DNA of 64,000 nucleotides from Panaeolus papilionaceus (Eukaryota > Basidiomycota > Agaricomycetes > Agaricales), in the NCBI GenBank assembly GCA_015501605.1, contig JADNRZ010000008.1:1612001-1676000 (forward strand), in the 5' to 3' direction. Below, one piece after another: positions 11,317 to 21,947 of this stretch (position 1 is the first letter of the stretch; each line of letters starts with the position of its first letter). Below the pieces are notes generated by a model, which saw nothing but the letters and a program-made list of their open reading frames with translations, was not told where the DNA came from and ran no database searches. Both the position numbers and the translations under genes were made by a program.

Positions 11317-13921
11317 CTAACAAGGGATCAACACATCTGTGTCGTAAACAAGCTCTGCAGGACCTCTGGGTAAGATGGCGTCAGTTCTCTGAGGGAAAAC
11401 AAGCAGCGATAATCCATACGTTTTCTCGACTCCCTGCAAGTTGTTAAAAAATAAATCGATGAGTATAGAACGGAAATCAATTGTTAAGTATAGGCCGCGC
11501 ATGAAGGGTACGTACGTTCTCCATCCATGCAATATGTGCCGTCATTTCAGTCTTACCAAGTGTCAAGACGATCTCGAAATCAATTTCATAGTATGTCACC
11601 ACAGTATTTACGCCAATATAGATGTTTCGCACTGGGTGGCGTTTTGGCGCCAAGTTTCTGCAAATCGACGACGTATCGGCTTTGATGGTGCACAATGGTT
11701 GAAACATGGCTAAACGACGTCACATTTATTAATAACAAAAAATGCAAGGTGCTGAGAAGTTACCTGGGTCTTGATCATGCCACTTTGCATTGCGGATTGA
11801 ACCTCGATAGGACATAATTTCGGATGTTATAGTATTCAAGTCTTCCTTATGCAATGACTGTTGAATAAAAGGTCTACGAAACTGCCGTACTTCGTCAACG
11901 AGTGTACCCTGTCAAATTTCCGTTGAGGATGGTAAGCATTCTCCTAAATAAAAAACATACCTTGGATAAAATGGTAAAATATTGTAAAATACTCCGTTCA
12001 TGGAGAATATCGAGGAAGGAGGCATCCAGACGGGGTCGATGTTCCTTATTGTCGATGTTGTATGGTATCCTTGCATCAATTCCATAATCAAATTTTGCCA
12101 TTCTTGCTGAAACGTAGTGATCTAGGTAGAAAGAAATCGAGCCATCCGCAACCGCTTTGTTACTAAGAGGGAGATGTCATTTCAGAGTATTCAGCGAAGG
12201 CTATCATGAACTGTTTGGATAGCACTCACACACGGTTGGGATCCGGGCGACAGACGTCTATGTTTCGCTTGGAATACCTGTCCCTCAGGCATTTAAAAAG
12301 CCAGCTGTTGGCCGAGAATCCCCCTACAAGGAATATAGACTGCGAATAGACAGATATCAGTGACAAGACTGCAGGAAGCGCATATTATTCCTAGATAGCA
12401 CTGACCGAAATATCACATTCCGCAGAGTCCAATTGCTGGTCGATGGCGTCGGATATGCAGGTGATAGAAGGCTCAAAGAATTCTGCAACACGGGTTCTGC
12501 CGAGCATATATGGAAGGAATGATGCAGGGGAGAAAATATGAGACATACCCCGGGAGTTTTAGCTGGCCACGCCGAATGTTGAGAGCGTCATCGCGGTCGC
12601 TTGGAGAGCCAAATTTTATGAATTGCCAGTCCTGGATGCTCCTAAACACTGGCTTCGTGGTCCTATCAAACGACTCTGCGATATGTTGAACGTCGTTAGA
12701 AAACCTGGAACCTTTTAAGTGTCCTAAATCGTGATATAATTAGAGATGGGCAAATAAAAGTTGGCGTCACAGCGAGGTTCTCACCTTTCAGAAACTCTTC
12801 CGCTCGAGCTGTAACCATGATCGACCCTTGAACATGACCTATTCAAATATTATTATGAGTTGGATATGTTGCGATACAGGACAAGGGACGACTCACATTG
12901 TGGTACAGCTATCTCTGCGTATTTTCCGCCTTCAACCATTTTATAGGCACTAACATCGATTGTACCTCCGCCAGCATCGACGATGACAACACCCTTTCCG
13001 CCCTTAAGAAACGTTAATAGACTCTTTCGGGATGCATGAATAATACGCACCTTGATAGCATCGGTAGTCAGTTCCGTATGCACGCAGAAGTGCAGACTGG
13101 CTTCTCCCTCGGTCAGAAACGTAATTCGGGCACGACCTTTCGCGTCGTCTTTAACAAGACCGGCGGAAACGGCTGCACGCCTCATCAGAGCTTGCTGGGG
13201 ACCCTCCCATCCATTGGGGTGCGAGAGGACATAGTCTGCGTCAGGTTCCAGCGTCCTCCATATCTCTGTGCCGCTTGCATGTCGTTCTTCGATGTAGTTT
13301 CTGACACATTGTTGAAGGTAGCGCAAGTAATCAGCCAACAAGTCAACGGCGGTCTTGCTTCGTGGGAGAGGTGGGATCTTCTTGGCGATATGGGCTGTCG
13401 CTTTTGTTTTGGGACGGAGATGGAGCTTGAACCTAGATCACGCATTGGTCAAGCATTTTCAGAGCAACAGACACCCAAAGACGAACTAACCATCCCGCTT
13501 TGATCCAGCCTTCTTCATCTGCCATTTCTTCAATGGCCTCGTCCTTAGCTTCGGCTCCTGCAGCACGGACTGTGCCCTTGGCGTCATAATACAACAGGGT
13601 CGGTATTTTACAATCTCCTCCAACATTTTCTTGAGCGGGGAACCTACAAGGATCAACGAAGATCGGCACATGATCGGTTACATATATGGGGTTGAGAGCA
13701 TTGGTAGGATGTATCTTACTGAGTTACCCCCCGAACTTCGGGTACTTTGCCAGGATCCAGGATGCTGATGAAAGAATAAAGCGTCAGAGACGAGACTACA
13801 GAAAATACTGGCAACCACCCAATACGTACGAGTAAGATATGCCACTAAAAGTGGTCCCGACGTCAAATGCGATGACAAGCTTGCGCTTGGATCCAGAGTA
13901 AGGCTTAGGGAGTGTAGACAT
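11317..13921 (-). CDS. Hsp70-12 (HSPA12)-like ATPase (pair 2)
   Basis: Start ATG 13921 (MSTLPKPYSGSKRK) leads into FDVGTTFSGISYS. The second exon reads ILDPGKVPEVRGVTQ, then FPAQENVGGDCKIPT. Phosphate-2 is VDAGGGTIDVSAY and the adenosine motif is IFLVGGFSANSWLF. Landmarks SHPNGWEGPQQ and FLTEGEASLHFC are present. The microexon is 11420-11433 and the C-terminus is PAELVYDTDVLIPC with TAG at 11317-11319. The exon pattern matches the copy at 5600-8135, and I found no stop or frameshift in the parts I translated. Only 123 bp separate its ATG from that of the coiled-coil gene on the other strand, the tightest of the five pairs. Confidence 0.88.
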
Positions 13922-14044
13922 TTCGCAGTTATCGCGCTTTATCGAGAACGTAGATATGTAGGATCAAGAAGAGACCAGGAATAAGTAACATGATTGGAAA
14001 TTAAATGGGTTGTGTGTCTGACACGTTTATGCAACACTCCAGTC
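13922..14044. promoter_or_regulatory. bidirectional promoter, pair 2
   Basis: 123 bp between divergent start codons. No perfect TTCnnGAA dyad seen. If the coiled-coil gene really starts further in (ATG 14138 is another candidate) the shared region would be longer. Confidence 0.5.
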
Positions 14045-16028
14045 ATGGGACCGGATATCGATGGCGAGCAGGTTGACGCCCAAGCACGTTGCGCACACAG
14101 GTTGACCACCTACCCCTCAGATCACCACAGAAAGCTGATGATTACTCTCCGTGAAAGCATCGCAAACGTCGCAAGCTTCGCATCAAATATGGTGAACTTG
14201 ATCTCTCCTGATCAGACTATGCCAGAGCAAAGGCAACACTCCCAAGATGACACCCATCCGAATTCCCACCAACACACCAGACAAAGTGAACGACCATCCC
14301 GTAACACTCAGCAGCCAACTCAGTCAGTAAACGAGCACCGTGAACGGAGTAACAAAGATCCCCATTTTGTTCACGTGTCTCCACACTCGGACCACCCTGT
14401 CCAGCCCAACCCTGGTACTTCACGAGGCAGCGATGATCACCAAAACTACGCTAACGCTGTCCATGGTCCTCCAAATACCAGTTCTGCGAATGTTCGCCCT
14501 GAAGGACGCCCCTCAGAAAACCCTGATGGCAAGGGGTTGTCGCAATTTCGTCAGGATCCCACTTCCACAAACCACCATACAGCCCAATTCACGAGCCAAG
14601 ACGCACGAGGAGCTCGTGGAGAGTCCGACGGAGGGGCTTCCAACCATGGACATACATCCACCAAGAGGGCTGATGCAGCGAATACGCACAGGAGATACAG
14701 GAGACGGAAGTCTAATCGGGAGTTGGAGCCGGAAGACACTCTGAACCAAGTGATCGAACGCAATGAAGACTTGAAAAGAGATGTTGAGGCGAAAGAGAAA
14801 TGGTTGAGGTCGGCGAACGAGCAGAACGAGGCATTAAGAAGGACGTTGGAGGTAGTTGAGAAGGAGCAACAACAGCAGGTCAAACAACACGAGAAAGAGT
14901 CCTGGGACCTCCACAACACGATCCACGAGCTCGAAGATAGGCTGAGGGAGTCACTGCATGCAGCCCAGGCAAATGAGGCGAGGCTGCAATCCCATATCCG
15001 GGAGCTAACCGACGCACAAGCCTTTCTCACTACTGCCGATACGTATTCAGGCTCTGACGTGACCAAGATGGTGGAGCAACTGAATGCAGAAATCTTCCAA
15101 CTCTCAGCCAACCTGGCAGATCGAGTGGAAGATTCACCGACAAGGAGCTCAGAACGCCTGTCCCGGGAGGGCGGCCTGTCTCCCCATATCAGTTCCGATG
15201 ACTTTAGAGATGCTTTGGGAGACCGTTTATTGAGGTATCTTCAACAAAAAGGACCAGATATTCGCCACGACACCTTCCTGCTTCAGATCGCCCTGCAAGC
15301 GTTGTTCACCAGGTGGTCAGGCATTCTCGTTGAACGATTCTGCGGTGATCAAACAGGTCGTGACCTTCTTGCGTCTATATACCGAGGCATCCAAGAACGA
15401 GGTAAGGACTCTTTTTGTCTTCATCTGCTTTTCGTATGGTGACCAACATTGAGCAACTTTAGAAATACAAGCGGTTTCTGGTAGATGGAGAGCTCTGACG
15501 TCGCAGCAAATTAGTCGATCTCCTGGAAGATTTGATGAGCGCGAAATCACGTCACAGGTCCAGGGCCTTCTCATAATGTGTGGCTGTTCTTCGGAGGCTC
15601 GGAACCCAGAATTCATGGCTGTCGTCGATGAATCAGCGGTCGTTATCAACAACATGGCCCAGAAGATCAGGGCAGCCACCAAGGAAGGGATAATATCCTG
15701 CGATATCAACACATTCCGAGCAGAACCATCTTCGAGATTTGACCCTGCGCTCATGATTGACTGTGCCGCAAAAGATAGAGGCGAAGTTCACTCACCGAAA
15801 TCGATTCAGAAAGGAGCAGCGATTACGATCCTCTGCACCGTCAGCATCGGCCTCATGAAAACGACCTTCAAACAATTCAGCAATGGCACATTACAAGAGG
15901 AGGAGCATATCATTCTAAAGCCCGAGGTCTGCCTCTCCGCCACTCTGGCGCAGTACGACCAGGAGCTCCAGCAATCACGCGCTTCAAGTTTGGGTGAAGC
16001 ACAGAAACCAGCGAGCCGTCGTGCGTAA
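14045..16028 (+). CDS. coiled-coil protein, Hsp70-12 partner (pair 2)
   Basis: Exons 14045-15401 and 15463-16028 give 640 aa from ATG 14045 (MGPDIDGEQVDAQ); the frame is open further upstream but without an ATG. The first ~230 residues are His/Gln/Ser/Asn-rich and disordered. A Glu/Lys/Arg-rich coiled coil follows (about 235-330), then the core AFLTTADTYSGSDVTKMV..LNAEIFQLSANLAD and DTFLLQIALQALFTRW. The conserved intron comes next, then EIQAVSGRWRALT and ILCTVSIGLMKTT..LKPEVCLSATLA. A ~25-residue tail rich in Ser/Ala/Lys ends the protein. Same architecture and intron site as the other partner genes. Function unknown. Confidence 0.83.
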
Positions 16029-16549
16029 ATTGTAAATATAAACAATGTTTAGTTGCGCAAAACCTTACGTTACAGAAGATGTATACTGTAAAGAGTATTA
16101 GCCACTGAATAAGTATGGTCCCATAAAATAATGTTGACTTGCATGGAGGTGTCTGAGTCTTGCAAGTTAAAACTGATGGTGCAAGAGTCGAAGCATGACT
16201 GTCACAATATGGTCACAACTCCTGGGAGTAACCCTCACCCCAGGCCTCAGCTTGAAGGGTACGTACCATCATGGATGTGTTTCGTCGGATTTATAATTTA
16301 TAAATGCAGTGAATTCAGCGCTGAACTCAAAGGAGTGTGATTGCTAAGTGCAGAAAAAAGATAAATAACGGTATTCAATATTGACGATTGCATTGAAAAG
16401 TACAGAATTTGAAAGACGCGAAATTGATGGAAATAATTTGAACTTGAAAAGAAGCGAGAGCTGGGGGTCGCTGGACCTAAGGGTTAAGATGGTGAAGGAT
16501 GTGACGTGAAGAAAGACTCAGCATGACTTACGAAGTGCAATGCACCGAA
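16029..16549. other. convergent intergenic spacer
   Basis: Spacer between two converging genes. Nothing coding or repetitive recognised. Confidence 0.5.
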
Positions 16550-19369
16550 CTAGTATTCTGCGGGTTCGGTAATCACAGCATCTGTGTCGTATATAAGCTC
16601 AGCTGGGCTCCTGTATTTGAAACATGCAAAACGGGACCGACGCTGCGCGCGGCACATTCCGAGGCCTTTAAAAAAATTAAAAAAAAAGAGAAAAAAGGAG
16701 AAAATTATGAGGACTCACAGGAGAAAAGAAAGAAACCTGAGCACGTGAGAGATGAAACGAAGTCACGTGGGACACGCAACCTCGAGTCTTGGCGACACCT
16801 CCCTCGCGCGGGGTAAAAGAACCCGAAGCCTAAAGGCCTCGGAACAGATAAAAGACCATAAGTCCGATATCCTTTCAGAGAGAAGTAAAATTAGACCACA
16901 GACGTTTTGCATACCCCCTGAGATTGAGCAATGAGGGCGTTCAGAGGTGTAAAGTAAGGCGCTAGACGTGCCAGTAGGGCATGTACAGGGCGTACCTCCT
17001 CCATCCATGCAACATGAGCGGTTAACTCCGTTTTTCCAACTGTCAAAACAATTTCGAAACAGAGTTCGTAATATGGGACTGTCGCCCCATAAGGCGTAAT
17101 ATAGTTCTTCGCTGTCAATGTCCGACTCATAGCTGTTGTATCAGCGCTAACGTAGCAAAGCGTATGAAACATGGCTACGCAAAAATGTTGTCAAGATTCA
17201 ATGCGAGGCATGGAGGCTGTCAAGCACGGCACCCCACCCGGATCCTCATCAAGCCACCCGATATTCCTAATATTTCCTCTATAGGAGGTGATGGGTACTT
17301 TGATCCTGCGGAGTGATTCTTTGTACAGAGAGTCATGGTGATAGTGTTCTATAAATTGTTGCGCTTCTGTTACGAGTACATTCTGATGATAAGCCTCGTT
17401 AATGCAAAATCTTCATCCTCAAAGCGCGTTTATAGATCTCCTACCTTGGATAATATGGTACTAAACGAACCAGGAAGTCGTGGGCGCCCAATAGAATCGA
17501 CGACAACGCCATCGGCTCGGCTCAGGTGATGAGGATTCCGTAAATCGAAATGGGCTAGTGTTTCGACCCCATAATCAAACTTGGTCATCCTCGCAGTAAC
17601 CAAATGGTCCAGATAGAAGGATACAGCTCCATCTGCGACCGCCTTGTTCCTAAAAGAAAAACGTCAGAATTTCAATGATCCCAATCGCAAGACAGGTTAA
17701 CCAAGTCAAATAAACCTACACTCGGTTGGGGTCGGGTCTCGAGATGTCAATACCTTCTGAAGAAAACGTGTTTCACACTTGATTAAAGAGATAGCTGTTT
17801 GCTGCGAATCCACCAACGAGGAAGATGGACTGAATGGATAGGAAGGAGCGTTAGATTAAAAAATATAACCCGTAGCCGCCCTTATATTCACTTGAATATC
17901 AGCCCTGCGTCTTTGTTCTGCGATGGATTCGATTATGCAGTCAACCGAAGGCTTAAAAAAACCAGCAACCCTAGCTCTGAAAAAGAAGATCAGCCATTAA
18001 TTTCTCGAGTATGGTAGCTACGTTTAGATTTTACCCTGTTAGCTTGAGTTGTCCACGGCGAATGTTGAGGTCGTCGTCACGATCATGAGGTGAGCCAAAT
18101 TTAATGTATTGCCAGTCTTCTATGTCCCTAAAGACGTGTTTTGTGGTTTTGTCAAACGATTCAGCGATGTGCTTCGTGTCCTCGGAAAATCTAGAGTCAC
18201 GAAGATAAGCTGGAAAACATCAGCCCATGACTGGTCAATAAAAGTATATATGTATGCGTTCAAGCCACTTACCCTTCAGAAACTCTTCGGCTCGGGTTGT
18301 CACCGTGATTGATCCTTGAAGATAACCTACAATTACGTTGTGGATTGAGAAAAAAAAAGTCAAGGTTGTTGAGAAAGTGGCTCTCACATCGTGGTACCGC
18401 CGTTTCTTCGTACCCTGAACCTCGAACGTACTTATATGCGCTAATGTCTATCGTTCCACCACCAGCATCAACAACAAGAATGCCTTTGCCCCCCTGTCAA
18501 TCAGGTCAATACAAATCAACGTCACTACAAAGAGCACCCACCCTGATGGCTTCTGTCGTCAGCTCACTTCGCACACAAAAGTGAAGACTCGCTTCTCCTT
18601 CGGTCAAGAACGAAAGGCGAGCATGGCTAGCTGAGCTATCCCGGAAAAGTCCAGCACGCATAGCAGCACGCCTCAGGTGATTTTGCTGGCCACCTTCCCA
18701 TCCATTTGGGTGCGTGATAACGTAGTGGGCGCCATCGTGCAGCGTGCGCCAAATATCCCTGCCATTCGAATGGCGTTCCTCGATGTAATCCTGAACGCAT
18801 TTATGCAGGTATCGCAAGAAATCGGCGTAAAGAGTGACAGCGGTTTTACCCGGGGGAAGTGGCGGGATTCGCCCTGTAAAATGAGCAGTATTTCGCGGAT
18901 TTGGGCGCATATGGAGCTTGAACCTATTTCTCCAAGGTAAACAGACAAATCTACACTTGATGAGTGGGCAGCTATACCATTCGGCCTTCACCCAACCCTC
19001 GTCAGCCGCCCTTTCTTCGATGCCTTCATTCTTTGCCTCAGCCCCTGCAGCTCGAAGCCGCCCTGAGGCGTCATAATATAACACAGTTGGGATTTTGCAG
19101 TCACCACCAACATTTTCTTGCCCAGGAAACCTAACAGCCTGGTGTTCAATCAATGTAAGCCAAGGTAACGGGCTTACTTACTGAGTTACACCTCGGATTT
19201 CAGGGATACAGCCTGGCTCCAGAATCCTGCAACAGAAAATTAATCAGGCACAAAAAACTGGTACAAACGCGACTCACGCATACGAAATTCCGCTGAAGGT
19301 TGTCCCGACATCGAACGCAACAACAAGCTGACGTTTGATTCCAGCATATGGTAACCTCGATGTGGTCAT
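16550..19369 (-). pseudogene. Hsp70-12 (HSPA12)-like gene with in-frame TGA (pair 3)
   Basis: Starts at ATG 19369 (MTTSRLPYAGIKRQ) with FDVGTTFSGISYA, ILEPGCIPEIRGVTQ, FPGQENVGGDCKIPT, phosphate-2 DAGGGTIDISAY and the adenosine motif IFLVGGFAANSYLF. Directly after that, at 17774-17776, the frame reads AAT CAA GTG TGA AAC ACG; paralogues have Lys or Glu-like residues here and no stop. The remainder (GIDISRPDPNR, NKAVADGAVSFYLDHLVTAR, FHTLCYVSADTT, microexon 16904-16917, tail PAELIYDTDAVI ending at 16550) is otherwise well kept. One nonsense codon in an otherwise clean gene means either a recent pseudogene, a truncated ~400-aa product lacking the C-terminal part, or a sequence error. Its coiled-coil partner on the other strand is open. 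Confidence 0.8.
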
Positions 19370-19735
19370 GATACACTTGTTCTTGTGGAAGATGGACGTG
19401 CAGAGAAGAGCTCGAGTTTATTGAAGGTCTCGGGATTAAATGGGAAAGATCCGGGCCAGAAAACACTTGCGGGATTTGGGGATGTGTGATTGGAAAATGT
19501 GATGATTGGATACCACAGGTTTCCCAGTTTACCTTCATTTCTGCGTCTTACGGCCCGCAACGCAACTCGCCCATGTTCAAAGCCTTCCAGAAGATGAAGG
19601 AAACTTTGTTAGGTTCTTCTACACCACCCAAATAAAGTCATTTTGATATCAGCCCGGGCGGGTTTACAAGCTCTCCAGACAACGGTTTGGGAAGCAAGAA
19701 AGGAGCGCATCCGACACAGCACATTTCTGAACCAT
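19370..19735. promoter_or_regulatory. bidirectional promoter, pair 3, with heat-shock-like dyad
   Basis: About 366 bp between divergent starts. Positions 19584-19593 read CTTCCAGAAG, a perfect nTTCnnGAAn dyad, followed by further GAA/TTC units at irregular spacing (to about 19620). A true heat-shock element needs three or more units in phase, so this is only suggestive. Confidence 0.45.
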
Positions 19736-21310
19736 ATGATCGCGTTGAACAGCCCGATGGGTACATAGCAGAAAATAGGAGCAACAATACGGAATTTGCA
19801 GGGCACAAATCATCGGACTCATCCAACACTCCCAGCGATCCATATTTAGGTAAAGGCATCCCTCTACATCAACGAGAACGCTACAGAGCAGCTAACCTGT
19901 TGCAAAATTGAACTGTATAGCCCAGCATGGCAGTAGCCCCCTGCAAGTCAGACAACCCAACAACAGGCCGAAGAGTCGTTCACGCAAGCGAATCCAAACA
20001 CCAATGTACAACAAGCCCAGTATACAGGAGTCACAACCACGCACGATTGACTCCAGTCAGAGGGCGTTGCAGTTTCAGAATATGGCAGCGGATATTAATT
20101 ATCTACGCCAAAGTCAACAAACCCTAACTAGCGAGAACGCAATGCTATGCGACAGGGTATCAACGTTGCAGAATGAGGCTTCCATGAAAGACCTGGCACT
20201 GACGGAGTGCGGAAGTCGTTGTCAACAAATGGCCGGAACTATCCGTCATCTGGAAAGCGTGATACGAGAGCAACGCCATACAGCTGAGGAAAGAGAGGTT
20301 CTAATGAGAGTTCGGACCAAGGAGCTCCATGAAGCGCAGGCTTTCCTAACCATGGCCGATGTATGTTCAGGATCTGATGCGGTCAAGATGGTGGAGCGGT
20401 TAAATGCAGAGATCCTTCAGACATCGGCTTATGTGACAGACTTGGTCGAGGATTTGGAAGGAGAGGAAAGGTTGAACCGCGCATCGAAAGCATGCATGTC
20501 TCCACGTGCCTACGAGTTCATCAGAAAGGTCCTTGGGGACCAGCTTGTCTTGCTCCTGAGCCGAAGAGAGCACGAAAGGGAACCTGACCCATTCCTGTTC
20601 CAAAGTGCTATTCAAGCGTTGCTGGTGGGTTGGGTCAAAGAACTCGCGCAGAGGTTTGGCGTCGGACAAAATGAACGCGCCTTGGAATCCTTATACGAGA
20701 AGATCAGGCTGTCCGGTACGCTTTACGTTTCTTGCCTCAGAGAAACCATGGCACACTCTCTGATCACAATTCTGCGACAGAACCCCAAGCCGTGTCGGCC
20801 AAATGGAGGGTTATTTCCGCTCAGAAACTGAAGGAGTACTCGCAGAACACCCGAGACGGAAATGTGGAGCTCGTCCAATACTCCATTCTTGGCCTTCTTG
20901 CAGTCGCTGGTTGGTCTCCAGAGTTTCACGGCAAAAAAATTGCGACCAAGATCCGAGAAAGCCTTTCCGTTATTCACAAACGAGCGACGGACATCCGCGA
21001 GACCATTGCAGAGGGCATTTTATCCTGTGACCTGGAGCTCTTAACCTGCGAGAAATCTATAAAATTTGACCCGTCATCCATGGCGGACTACACTGGAAAA
21101 CGAGATACCAACCTACCAGGGAGGAGTATAGAGAGAGACGTCTTATGCACGGTGGCACTTGGATTGAAAAAGTCGACAACCCAGCAATCTGGAGGCACAG
21201 AGTACCAAATCGCGTGTCATTCTCTGTTGAAGCCTCAGGTCGTTCTAAATTCAGGATATAACGTCTCCAACAGTCCTGGTGAGGATAGCAGCTCAGATAT
21301 GCAGGAATAA
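19736..21310 (+). CDS. coiled-coil protein, Hsp70-12 partner (pair 3)
   Basis: Secure exons are 19921-20715 and 20781-21310. They carry a coiled coil, then AFLTMADVCSGSDAVKMV..LNAEILQTSAYVTDLVEDL, DPFLFQSAIQALLVGW, the conserved intron, EPQAVSAKWRVIS, VLCTVALGLKKST and LLKPQVVLNS. The 5' end is uncertain. An exon ending at 19849 joins in frame but has no in-frame ATG of its own; adding a small first exon 19736-19760 across a 41-nt intron gives an ATG start (MIALNSPM) and a 465-aa protein. The 41-nt intron is short for this genome, so the start should be treated as provisional. The gene is open although its Hsp70-like neighbour carries a stop codon. Confidence 0.78.
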
Positions 21311-21947
21311 TTACGGCAACCTACCTGAATCACCCGTCAAAAAATGTGTGCCGCTGTAGCTGTTGAACTACAAGTGTGCTTGCCATCCATTGTTGTTTTG
21401 TAGTTGTACGACTTAAAGCGAGCGTAGGAATGCAGTTGACATTTGATCGAAACTATTAACGGTTTGAATTCACGAACTCCAGTTTCAAAATAGTACTTGT
21501 GCTATGCTTGAAAGAATGTGAATCATGGAGGTGAGAGTTGACGACAAGGAGTCTGGCAGCAGACCTGGAAGGACAAACCAGGCGCCCGGCCCACCGGGCC
21601 ACAAGCTCTACACCGGCACGTGCCCACCTTTCAACAGAGTTGGAGACAAGGTTCGAACTTCGAACGAGTCTGGCCTCGGTTGGCTCTAGTGCACGAATTC
21701 AGAACAACCATTCTCCAAAATATTGTACACAATGTGAAAAACTGAAAGAATGTCAGAATCGCAAGTTAACAACATGACCTGAAGGCGGAGATATTGACAC
21801 TGTGACGACTTAGGAAAACCAAAAGAAATCAACTTGTTCGAACAAATGAATACAAGTAAAATTTTTGGCATCTCTAGCAAGATTAAATATGAGCAGTGGC
21901 CAAATGTGAAGGAAACCCTAGTCAATGTGGATTATTCTTATCAGGCA
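21311..21947. other. convergent intergenic spacer
   Basis: Spacer between converging genes of pairs 3 and 4. No gene, inverted repeat or RNA recognised. Confidence 0.5.

Noticed and set aside
13994..14044. Upstream extension of the pair-2 coiled-coil gene
   Set aside because: The frame is open but begins with TTG; the first ATG is 14045, and an upstream start would nearly touch the opposite gene.
16640..16900. Apparent loss of the last coding exons of the pair-3 Hsp70-like gene in an A-rich stretch
   Set aside because: On closer reading the microexon GGGGTATGCAAAAC (16904-16917, minus strand) and the last exon (16610-16550) are both present and join in frame.
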